DNA from: Coriobacteriaceae bacterium
Lineage (GTDB): Bacteria > Actinomycetota > Coriobacteriia > Anaerosomatales > D1FN1-002
Direction: 5' to 3'
Length of the DNA stretch: 5,711 nt
NCBI GenBank assembly: GCA_013824215.1
Contig: PNNM01000072.1
Location: 1-5,711 of the forward strand
The notes beneath the pieces are model-generated. The model saw only the letters and a list, made by a program, of their open reading frames with translations. It did no database searches and was not told the origin of the DNA. Shown here piece after piece: positions 1 through 5,711 of the stretch (positions are counted from its first letter, which is position 1; each line of letters opens with the position of its first letter). The position numbers and the translations under genes are program-made.

Positions 1-450
1 ACGAAGCGCAACGCGGTCATGTACGCCTCCCCGGGGCGCGCGTACGTCTACTTCGCCTACGGCAACCACCACATGCTCAACCTGGTCTGCGAGTCCGAGG
101 GTGTCGCGGGCGCGGTGCTGCTCCGCGCTCTGGAGCCGCTGGTCGGTCTCGAGCAGATGGTCCGACGCCGAGGCGCGGGCGCACGGCACGGGCTCGCGAA
201 CGGGCCGGGGAGGCTCGCGCAGGCTCTCGGCGTGGACCTCACCGCCAACGGTTCGCTCCTCGGCGAGGGCAGGCTGGCGGTCTTCGACGTGCCGGAAGCG
301 TGTCGTCCCGAGGTGCTATCCTCTGGGCGCGTCGGCCTCTCCCAGGGGCACGAGGCCGAGTTGAGGTTCTACGTCGGGGGGAACGCACACGTTTCGAGGG
401 CGAAGACGGGCCCTCGTCCGTCCGCGGGCCGGAGGAAGGGGCAGCCGTGA
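1..450 (+). CDS. mpg: 3-methyladenine (alkylpurine) DNA glycosylase, AAG/MPG family, 5'-truncated by window edge
   Basis: This enzyme removes alkylated purines such as 3-methyladenine from DNA, starting base excision repair in the cytoplasm. The frame is open from base 1 and gives 149 residues before the TGA at 448-450. Family landmarks appear in order: an RN-x-V-M-x-x-SPG segment at the very start, YVYFAYG (bases 43-63) followed by the LNL segment holding the conserved Asn, AVLLRALEP, then NGPGRLAQALGVD, and RVGLSQGHEAELRFYV followed by GN-x-HVSR near the end. These match the corresponding segments of human AAG, as I recall that sequence. The catalytic Glu and neighbouring Tyr/His of the family lie further N-terminal, outside the window, so activity cannot be judged. 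Family members are about 200 residues, so about 50-60 are missing. The internal ATG at base 19 is not the true start, because homology continues upstream of it. The stop overlaps the next gene's GTG. Family assignment is secure. Confidence 0.93.
   Translation, partial: TKRNAVMYASPGRAYVYFAYGNHHMLNLVCESEGVAGAVLLRALEPLVGLEQMVRRRGAGARHGLANGPGRLAQALGVDLTANGSLLGEGRLAVFDVPEACRPEVLSSGRVGLSQGHEAELRFYVGGNAHVSRAKTGPRPSAGRRKGQP
431..439 (+). promoter_or_regulatory. Shine-Dalgarno sequence for the NIF3-family gene
   Basis: GGAGGAAGG lies inside the last codons of the glycosylase gene, and its 3' end is 7 nt before the GTG at 447. It decides the start of the next gene. The same frame is open further upstream, to an ATG at 300, but that would overlap the glycosylase by 150 bp and add sequence without NIF3 character. 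The GTG start also gives the family-like N-terminus VKLKEIYRIAVEQGI. Confidence 0.75.
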
Positions 451-1400
451 AGCTGAAGGAGATCTACCGTATCGCGGTCGAGCAGGGCATTCTCGCCGAT
501 ACGCGCAGTCGCGACGAGATTGAGCGCGTCCTGGCAAAGGAACGCAAGGCCTTCGACAAGCTCGACGAGGACGACAAGGCCTTCTTCGACACGGACCGCC
601 TCACGAACCCATACGTGGACACCCGCATCAACTGCGGTGACCTCGAGACCGAGGTCCGCGGCCTCATCACCGGCGTCGACATGGAGGCCGCCGAGGTCCT
701 GCTCGCGGATCGCCTTCGGGAGAAGGGTGAGCCGATCGACCTGATCCTGTCGCACCACCCGGAAGGCTACGGCTACGCGCGCCTCGATCTCGTCATGGGG
801 ATGCAGGCGGACCTCTGGGCCGCCCAAGGCGTCGGCGTCGGTGCGGGCGACGCGCTCATCGGCCCGCGCGCGGAGGAGATCCGCCGCAAGATCATGCCGG
901 CCAACCACTACCGCGCGGTCCAGGCCGCCGAGCTGCTCGGCTTCGCGATGATGTCGTGCCACACGCCCGCCGACAACTCGGTGAACGGCTTCGTGCAGGA
1001 GTTCGTCGACCGGGAGCGCCCCGACACCCTCGATGCGCTGGTCAAGGCGCTGCGCACCATCCCCGAGTACGGGGACGCCGCTCGCAAGGGCTACGGCCCC
1101 GCGCTCATCCAAGGCACCGGGTCGGCGCGGCCCGGCAAGATGGTGGCCGACATGACGGGCGGCACGGAAGGACCCATGGAAGCGCTCGACCGTCTCGCCC
1201 ACGCCGGCGTCGGCACGCTCGTGGGCATGCACTACTCCGAGGAGTATCGAAAGCACGCCGAGGAGCTGAAGCTGAACCTCGTCATCGCCGGGCACGTGTC
1301 GTCGGACACGCTCGGCATGAACCTCGTGCTCGACGAGATCGAGAAGGCCGGCGACGTGAAGGTGATCTGCACGTCGGGCATGGTGCGAGTCAGGCGCTGA
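447..1400 (+). CDS. NIF3/DUF34-family dinuclear metal protein (NGG1p-interacting factor 3-like)
   Basis: A 317-residue protein of the NIF3 (DUF34, YbgI-like) family, which folds around a two-metal centre. The biochemical role of the family is unsettled, and the old label 'GTP cyclohydrolase I type 2' is not well supported. Visible landmarks are GLITGVD near residues 72-78, the His pair H103-H104 in LSHHPEGYG, HTPADN at 172-177 with candidate ligand D176, and GHVSSD at 282-287 with H283. By analogy with E. coli YbgI, H103, H104, D176 and H283 would bind metal. The fifth ligand, a Glu four residues after the last His in YbgI, is Asp (D287) here. The MPANHYRAVQAAELLG segment before HTPADN fits a divergent subfamily found in anaerobic bacteria. 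The N-terminal 70 residues, rich in charge, precede the core. The GTG start overlaps the glycosylase stop as GTGA and has a strong ribosome site, implying coupled translation. The stop lies within a hairpin shared with the convergent PBP gene. Confidence 0.88.
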   Translation: MKLKEIYRIAVEQGILADTRSRDEIERVLAKERKAFDKLDEDDKAFFDTDRLTNPYVDTRINCGDLETEVRGLITGVDMEAAEVLLADRLREKGEPIDLILSHHPEGYGYARLDLVMGMQADLWAAQGVGVGAGDALIGPRAEEIRRKIMPANHYRAVQAAELLGFAMMSCHTPADNSVNGFVQEFVDRERPDTLDALVKALRTIPEYGDAARKGYGPALIQGTGSARPGKMVADMTGGTEGPMEALDRLAHAGVGTLVGMHYSEEYRKHAEELKLNLVIAGHVSSDTLGMNLVLDEIEKAGDVKVICTSGMVRVRR

Positions 1401-1408
1401 GCGCACCA
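1381..1408. terminator. Hairpin at the convergent gene junction, possible bidirectional terminator
   Basis: TGGTGCG (1381-1387) pairs with CGCACCA (1402-1408). Inside the loop TCAG (1390-1393) pairs with CTGA (1397-1400) around a GCG triloop, separated from the outer stem by a small internal loop. The structure covers the NIF3 stop codon and begins 11 bp beyond the PBP stop. It has no T-run on either side, so it is not a classical intrinsic terminator. Hairpins without a U-tract are proposed as terminators in some GC-rich bacteria, which makes the role plausible but unproven. Confidence 0.4.
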
Positions 1409-1418
1409 AGTCCCGGCG

Positions 1419-3515
1419 TCACGGCGTCGCGCTCGGATCCGTTCCCGGGTCAGGTGGCGGCGGCGGCGTGACGGGGCCGGGATCCGGCACCGGCACCGGC
1501 TCCTGGATCGGGGTCTCCGACGCGGGCGAGGCGGGCTTCGGTTTCGGCTTCGTCTTCTTCGGGTCGACCGTGGACGAGGAGCTCCTCGACCACGAGCCGC
1601 GCCACGTGTACTTGGGCGGCGGAGCGGACTTGAAGTCGAGCCGCTTCTCCTTGGCGAGCGCTTTGCGCATGTAGGAGGCCCAGATGGGAGCGGCCAGCGT
1701 GCCGCCGAAGCCTCGTCTGCCGTGCACGTTGCGCATCTGTTTCTCGGTCTTGTAGTAGCCGACCCACACCGCGGTCACGAGCTGGGGGGTGTATCCGACG
1801 AACCACGCGTCGCGGTAGTTCTGGCTGGTGCCGGTCTTGCCGGCGGCGGGTCGTCCGATGTTCGCCCGCGTAGCGGTACCGCCGGTGATGACGCCCTTGA
1901 GCATCTTGGTCGCGGCGTAGGCGACCGACGGATCCAGCACCCGCTTGCCCTTGGGTTTGTACTCGTAGACGAGCGCACCGTCCGGTCCGACGATCTTCGT
2001 GATCGCTGTCGGCGGGTAGTGGACGCCGTTCGCGGCGAGAGTGCCGTACGCGGTCGCCATGTCCAGAACGGTGACGCCCAGGCCGCCGAGGGCGATCGCG
2101 TGGAACGCGGGCACCGGCGAGGCTATGCCCATGCGCTTGGCCACCTTCGCCACCGCCTCAGGCTTCAGTTCGGCGATCAGTCGCGCGAACACGGCGTTGA
2201 CCGAGTGCTTCGTCGCGTTCTCGATGGACATCGCACCGTGACCGGAGCCCTCGCTGTTGGAGACGACCCAGTCGCGGCCGGGGAGCTGGATGACCGCCGG
2301 CGACGAGGAGTTCACGTAGCGGTACGGCGGCATGCCCTTCTCCAGCGCGGTCACGAGCACGAACGTCTTGAACGCCGAGCCCGGCTGCCGTCTGCCCTGC
2401 GTGGCGAGGTTGAACTTGTTCTTCGAGTAGTTCTCTCCGCCCACCATCGCCACGATGTGGCCGTTGCGCGGGTCGATCGAGACGAGCCCCGCGTCGGGGT
2501 CGCCTTTCTCGTTCAGGAACCCGAACACCGCGTCCTCGGCGTACTTCTGCCTTCTGGTGTCGAGCGATGTGTGGACAGTGAGCCCGCCCTTGAAGACCAC
2601 CGCCTGGCTGTACTTGGCCTGGAGGATCTTCTTCACGTGCGCGACGAAGTAGTGCGCGCGGTAGATGCCGTGCTCCGGTTCCTTCGCGCGCGTCAGCTTG
2701 ACCGGCTCCGAGATCGCCTGGTCGTACTCGGCCTGCGAGATGTAGTTGTTGGCCAGCATCGCGTCCAGCACCTCGACGCGACGCGCGGTGGCCGCTTCGG
2801 GGTTGTCGTACGGGTCCAGTCGGCTCGGGGCCTGGGGCAGGCCGGCGAGCAGCGACGCCTCGCCGAGCGTCAGGTCCTCGGCGTGCTTGGCGAAGTACGT
2901 CTGCGCTGCCGCCTCGGCCCCGTAGGCGCCCTCGCCGAAGTAGACCGTGTTCAGGTACAGGTTCAGGATCTCGTCCTTGGTGCGCCGCTTCTCGAGTTCC
3001 TGGGCGACGAACGCTTCACGCACCTTGCGCGCAGCCGAGATGTCGAAGCGCTCATCCGCCAGGATCGTGTTGCGCACGTACTGCATCGTGATCGTGGACG
3101 CGCCCTCCTCCACGCTGCCCGAGAGCACGTCCATGACCGCCGCGCGGACGATGCCCACCGGGTCGACCCCGCGATGCTGGTAGTAGCGCTCGTCCTCGAC
3201 CGCGATGAGCCCGTCTTTCAGGTCCTGCGAGATGTTCTCGAACGGGACGATGGTCCGGTTCTCGAGGTAGAGCCGCGCGAGCAGCTTGCCGTCCGCCGAG
3301 TAGATCTTCGTCGCCTGCGCCACCTGGAACGCGCTCGGGGACTCGTAGTCCGGGAGGTCTTTCAGCCAGCTCCGGACGAATGCGTACGCCGTCGCCGTCC
3401 CCGCCGCGGTACCGAGCAGCAGCAGGGCGAGCAACGCGAGCGAGACCCAGAGGGCTATGCGGGCGGCCGAACCGCCCGAGCCACGTCGGCGAAGCCGACG
3501 GCGACGACTTGACAT
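1419..3515 (-). CDS. Class A penicillin-binding protein (GT51 transglycosylase and transpeptidase, PBP1A-like)
   Basis: A 698-residue bifunctional enzyme that polymerises lipid II into glycan strands and cross-links the peptides on the outer face of the membrane. An Arg-rich cytoplasmic start (residues 1-12) leads to one membrane helix at about 19-46. The GT51 domain (about 70-260) shows EDERYYQH with catalytic E107, GASTITMQ at 138-145, RKVRE with the second glutamate E167, and ILNLYLNTVYFG. The transpeptidase domain (about 310-620) has nucleophile S380 in SAFK (380-383), SVN (438-440) and KTGT (560-563). All expected active-site motifs are intact. Residues after about 625 form a Ser-, Lys- and Pro-rich tail with KPKPKP and a five-proline run. 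The ATG at 3515 is chosen because a purine-rich ribosome site precedes it and the membrane anchor follows directly. The frame stays open upstream to 3881, but that stretch is antisense to the U32 gene and looks non-coding. The gene is divergent from U32 and convergent with NIF3. Confidence 0.95.
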   Translation of the reverse strand: MSSRRRRLRRRGSGGSAARIALWVSLALLALLLLGTAAGTATAYAFVRSWLKDLPDYESPSAFQVAQATKIYSADGKLLARLYLENRTIVPFENISQDLKDGLIAVEDERYYQHRGVDPVGIVRAAVMDVLSGSVEEGASTITMQYVRNTILADERFDISAARKVREAFVAQELEKRRTKDEILNLYLNTVYFGEGAYGAEAAAQTYFAKHAEDLTLGEASLLAGLPQAPSRLDPYDNPEAATARRVEVLDAMLANNYISQAEYDQAISEPVKLTRAKEPEHGIYRAHYFVAHVKKILQAKYSQAVVFKGGLTVHTSLDTRRQKYAEDAVFGFLNEKGDPDAGLVSIDPRNGHIVAMVGGENYSKNKFNLATQGRRQPGSAFKTFVLVTALEKGMPPYRYVNSSSPAVIQLPGRDWVVSNSEGSGHGAMSIENATKHSVNAVFARLIAELKPEAVAKVAKRMGIASPVPAFHAIALGGLGVTVLDMATAYGTLAANGVHYPPTAITKIVGPDGALVYEYKPKGKRVLDPSVAYAATKMLKGVITGGTATRANIGRPAAGKTGTSQNYRDAWFVGYTPQLVTAVWVGYYKTEKQMRNVHGRRGFGGTLAAPIWASYMRKALAKEKRLDFKSAPPPKYTWRGSWSRSSSSTVDPKKTKPKPKPASPASETPIQEPVPVPDPGPVTPPPPPDPGTDPSATP
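3484..3500 (-). other. Perfect hairpin in the first codons of the PBP message
   Basis: CGTCGGC and GCCGACG form a perfect 7-bp GC-rich inverted repeat around a 3-nt loop (GAA on the plus strand, TTC in the PBP message). It falls at nucleotides +16 to +32 of the PBP coding sequence, inside the Arg-rich N-terminal codons. Such a position can slow or pause translation initiation. It may also be a by-product of arginine codons in GC-rich DNA. The structure is seen directly, but the role is inference. Confidence 0.45.
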
Positions 3516-3518
3516 ACG

Positions 3519-3526
3519 CCTCCCTT
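3519..3526 (-). promoter_or_regulatory. Shine-Dalgarno sequence for the PBP gene
   Basis: AAGGGAGG on the minus strand ends only 3 nt before the ATG at 3515. The spacing is shorter than the usual 5-9 nt if the terminal GGAGG is used, and more normal if pairing centres on AAGGG. No other start codon nearby has a comparable site and a membrane anchor immediately downstream, so this site supports the 3515 start. Confidence 0.6.
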
Positions 3527-3541
3527 CGAACCCAACGTCAC

Positions 3542-3547
3542 ATTCTA
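3542..3547 (-). promoter_or_regulatory. Candidate -10 element for the PBP gene
   Basis: TAGAAT on the minus strand matches the sigma-70 -10 consensus at five of six positions and sits about 26 nt upstream of the PBP start, leaving a short leader that contains the ribosome site. No good -35 hexamer lies 16-18 bp upstream (GCACGT at 17 bp), so the call rests on one element in an AT-richer patch. No comparable -10 element is visible for the divergent U32 gene in this 83-bp region. Confidence 0.3.
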
Positions 3548-3549
3548 GA

Positions 3550-3571
3550 GGCACGCGGCGATGAACGTGCC
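3550..3571. repeat. Intergenic dyad, possible operator or leader hairpin
   Basis: GGCACG (3550-3555) and CGTGCC (3566-3571) are a perfect 6-bp inverted repeat separated by 10 bp, lying between the divergent PBP and U32 genes. The half-site centres are 16 bp apart, a little over one and a half helical turns. It occupies the place where the -35 box of the candidate PBP promoter would be. It could bind a dimeric regulator or form a weak hairpin in a U32 leader. One 6-bp dyad in GC-rich DNA may also be chance. Confidence 0.3.
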
Positions 3572-3598
3572 ACCCCGTCACCTCCCCGTCATCAGGCG

Positions 3599-5711
3599 AT
3601 GCTCCCTCATCACGCACACCGACAGCCCCGCGCACCCGAACTGCTCGCACCCGCGGGCGGTCCTGACGCGTTGAAGGCGGCCGTGAACAACGGCGCGGAC
3701 GCCGTCTATCTGGGCCTCGGGGAGCTGAACGCGCGCCGCGGCGCGGAGAACTTCGACCTCGAAGGTCTGGCCGAGGCATGCAGGTACGCGCACCTGCGTG
3801 GCGCTCGTGTCTACCTGACCGCGAACGTGCTCGTCGCCGCCGAGGAGATGCCCGGGGCCTTGCGCATGATCGACGCCGCATGGATCGCCGGCATCGACGC
3901 CGTGATCATCCAGGACCTCGGTCTCATGCGCCTCGTGCGCAAGGCGCTGCCCCACGTGCGCATCCATGCGTCCACGCAGCTTGACGCGCACAACACCGCG
4001 TCGGTGCGCGTTCTCGCCGAGCTCGGCGCCGCCCGCGTGACGCTCGCGCGCGAGACGTGCGTGGACGAGATCGCCTCGTTCGTGGCAGACGGCGCGGCCG
4101 AGATCGAGTCGTTCGTCCACGGCTCGCTGTGCTTCTGCTACTCGGGACAGTGCCTGCTCTCCTCGTTGATCGGCGGTCGCTCCGCGAACCGGGGCCTGTG
4201 CGCGCAACCGTGCCGTATGGCCTACACCCTCGTCGCGGAGAGCGGTGAGCAGGCTGGCGCCCCCGGTCCCTACCTGCTGTCTCCGAAGGACCTCGCCGGA
4301 CTCGACCTCCTGTCGGCATTGGTCCGCGCCGGGGTGAGCGCTCTCAAGATCGAGGGCCGGATGAAGGCCCCCGAGTACGTGGCGCTCGTCACGGGCGTGT
4401 ACCGCGCGGCCCTCGATCGCGCGACGCTCGACCCGGAGAGCTTCGCTTCGGCCGAGGCGGAGTGGTCGGTGCTCGCCGAGGCGTTCAGTCGCGGCTTCAC
4501 CCCCGCCTACCTGGCCGGCGTGCGCGACGACGCGATGATGAGCTACAGCCGTCCCAACAACCGGGGCGTGCACGTCGGCCGCGTTGCCGACTCGACCGGC
4601 GAGACCGCCACGGTGCTGCTCGAACGGTCGCTTGAGCCCGAGGACACGTTGGAGTTCTGGACCGGCCGCGGCCGCTTCGCCCAGCGGGCGGGGGCCATGG
4701 AGGTGGCCGGCAGCCCCGTCCCGGTCGCTCCCGCGGGCGCGAAGGTGCTCCTTCGCACGGAGAGCCGGGTCTCGCCCGGTGACCGCGTGTTCAGGGTCGC
4801 TTGCGCCTCGCTCATCGAGGCCGCACGCCGGACCTTCGCCGCCGAGACCGACATCGCGATCGACCTCTCCGTGCGGTTGCGGGTCGGAGAGCCCGTCCTC
4901 GTCACCGCCCGGGCCGCGGGGGCCGAGGGCACGGCGACAGGTCCCGTCGTCGAGGCGGCCCGGACCAAGGCTCTCGGTGCCACCGAGGTCATCGAACACG
5001 TCGGGCGCACCGGTGGCAGCGGTTTCGTGCCCGCCTCATGGGATATCGATCTGGATCCCACCGCCGGGGCCGGCTACTCGACGCTCCACCGCGTCCGCCG
5101 GGAGGCCCTCGAGGCGCTCGCCGCCTCCATGCTCGCTCCATGGGCGGACCGGGTGCTCTCGGACCCGGTCGTGAGCGCGTCCGAGGTGCGTCGCGGTGCC
5201 GGGCAGCGCGCGCCCGAGCTCGTCGTCTCGGGACGGGATCCGGCAGTCTTGGCGGCCTGTCTCGCGGCCGGAGCGGACCGCGGGCTGCTGCACGTCGGCG
5301 CCGCGGAGCTGCCCGGCACCCTGCCTGAGGGAGTGGAACCGCTGATCCCACGGGTGGCGCACGATGACGAGGCCGCGGCACTTCTCGGACTCGCCGAGCG
5401 CTGCGGCCGTGCGGTGGCGGGCAACCTCGGCCTCCTGACGGAGGCGGCCCGTGCCGGCGTCCGTGTCGAGGCGGACTGGCCGCTGGGCGCGTTCAACCCC
5501 TGGTCGTGCGCCGCGCTCTCCGACCTCGGAGCGTCGCTGGTCTGGGCGTCCCCCGAGCTGTCGGGCAGGCAGCTTCGAGCGCTGGTCGCCGCATCCGCGG
5601 TGCCGGTCGGAACCCTCGTCTACGGCCGCACCGAGCTGATGATCGCGGAGCACTGCGTCCTGCAGGCGGCCGGCCCTTGCTCGCACGAGTGTGCCACCTG
5701 TGCGCGCCGGC
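3599..5711 (+). CDS. U32-family protein, long form (RlhA/TrhP/UbiU-like, historically 'collagenase-like peptidase'), 3' end beyond window
   Basis: 704 complete codons are visible and the frame is open at the right edge. U32 proteins were first labelled peptidases. Characterised members bind an iron-sulfur cluster and hydroxylate RNA (RlhA on 23S rRNA, TrhP on tRNA) or ubiquinone precursors (UbiU/UbiV). Landmarks in order are PELLAPAG (13-20), GADAVYLG (32-39), HASTQ (123-127), the U32 signature from E170 to S188 (E-x-F-x2-GSLC-x4-G-x-C-x-L-S), RGLCAQPCR (198-206), SPKDL (228-232) and KIEGR (250-254) followed by MKAPEYV. C178, C185, C201 and C205 are the likely cluster ligands, with an extra C180. 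A middle region resembling the DUF3656 segment of long U32 proteins follows (about 320-490). Then comes a second U32-like half with WASPELS and LMIAEHC, and cysteines C686, C694, C698 and C701. ATG 3599 sits 12 codons before PELLAPAG. Its ribosome site is poor (AGG two bases upstream), so initiation may be weak or leaderless. The exact substrate cannot be told. Confidence 0.9.
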   Translation, partial: MLPHHAHRQPRAPELLAPAGGPDALKAAVNNGADAVYLGLGELNARRGAENFDLEGLAEACRYAHLRGARVYLTANVLVAAEEMPGALRMIDAAWIAGIDAVIIQDLGLMRLVRKALPHVRIHASTQLDAHNTASVRVLAELGAARVTLARETCVDEIASFVADGAAEIESFVHGSLCFCYSGQCLLSSLIGGRSANRGLCAQPCRMAYTLVAESGEQAGAPGPYLLSPKDLAGLDLLSALVRAGVSALKIEGRMKAPEYVALVTGVYRAALDRATLDPESFASAEAEWSVLAEAFSRGFTPAYLAGVRDDAMMSYSRPNNRGVHVGRVADSTGETATVLLERSLEPEDTLEFWTGRGRFAQRAGAMEVAGSPVPVAPAGAKVLLRTESRVSPGDRVFRVACASLIEAARRTFAAETDIAIDLSVRLRVGEPVLVTARAAGAEGTATGPVVEAARTKALGATEVIEHVGRTGGSGFVPASWDIDLDPTAGAGYSTLHRVRREALEALAASMLAPWADRVLSDPVVSASEVRRGAGQRAPELVVSGRDPAVLAACLAAGADRGLLHVGAAELPGTLPEGVEPLIPRVAHDDEAAALLGLAERCGRAVAGNLGLLTEAARAGVRVEADWPLGAFNPWSCAALSDLGASLVWASPELSGRQLRALVAASAVPVGTLVYGRTELMIAEHCVLQAAGPCSHECATCARR

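Noticed and set aside
369..1409. A 346-codon minus-strand open frame over the NIF3 gene
   Set aside because: It is the mirror of the NIF3 frame, with no family features, and it would overlap the glycosylase as well.
1477..1502. GGCACC/CCGG short tandem repeats near the PBP 3' end
   Set aside because: They encode the alternating Pro/Val tail residues and are explained by low-complexity protein sequence.
1722..3512. A 596-codon open frame on the plus strand, antisense to the PBP gene
   Set aside because: Its translation is dominated by Arg, Val, His and Asp with no recognisable domain, as expected when GC-rich codons are read on the opposite strand. The PBP on the other strand has every catalytic motif.
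3509..3514. TTGACA on the plus strand as a -35 box for the U32 gene
   Set aside because: It matches the consensus, but no -10-like hexamer lies 16-19 bp downstream. It arises from the PBP start codons (ATG-TCA-A on the other strand).
3561..3674. A short plus-strand frame starting at the ATG at 3561
   Set aside because: It has 37 codons, no ribosome site and no recognisable content, and most of it runs out of frame over the start of the U32 gene.
3516..3881. Upstream extension of the PBP frame by 122 codons
   Set aside because: The added residues are Arg/Pro/Gly-rich shadow sequence antisense to the U32 gene, and the strong purine-rich site sits just before the ATG at 3515.
3578..4999. A 473-codon open frame on the minus strand, antisense to the U32 gene
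   Set aside because: Low-complexity Gly/Arg/Ala/His composition and no motif, while the opposite strand encodes an intact U32 protein with its full signature.

Overview
The window is a compact, GC-rich bacterial chromosomal segment, roughly two thirds G+C by eye. It holds four protein genes with almost no spare sequence between them. I see no RNA gene, mobile element, CRISPR array, integrase or attachment site. The high GC, near-consensus Shine-Dalgarno sequences, a Gram-positive style class A penicillin-binding protein with a proline-rich tail, a long U32 protein and a divergent NIF3-type protein would suit an anaerobic actinobacterial lineage such as Coriobacteriia or a relative. That placement is an inference from protein style, not a demonstrated one.

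Layout. Positions 1-450 (+) hold the C-terminal three quarters of a 3-methyladenine (alkylpurine) DNA glycosylase, cut by the left edge. Positions 447-1400 (+) hold a NIF3/DUF34-family metalloprotein whose GTG start overlaps the glycosylase stop, so the two are probably co-transcribed and translationally coupled. Positions 1419-3515 (-) hold a bifunctional class A penicillin-binding protein that converges on the NIF3 gene with 18 bp between the stop codons. A GC-rich hairpin lies over that junction. Positions 3516-3598 form an 83-bp divergent intergenic region with a candidate promoter and a small dyad. From 3599 to the right edge (+) runs a U32-family protein (the peptidase-like fold of RlhA, TrhP and UbiU), open at the end of the window.

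How the genes relate. The glycosylase and NIF3 genes look like a two-gene operon, though no biochemical link between them is established. The PBP builds and cross-links peptidoglycan. The U32 protein is most likely an iron-sulfur protein acting in RNA hydroxylation or a related reaction. I see no convincing new multi-gene system. The points worth a second look are local: a cysteine cluster at the visible C-terminal end of the U32 protein, an aspartate where NIF3 proteins usually carry a glutamate ligand, a hairpin at the start of the PBP message, the shared hairpin of the convergent pair and the intergenic dyad. Large open frames antisense to the PBP and U32 genes are shadows of GC-rich codon usage.
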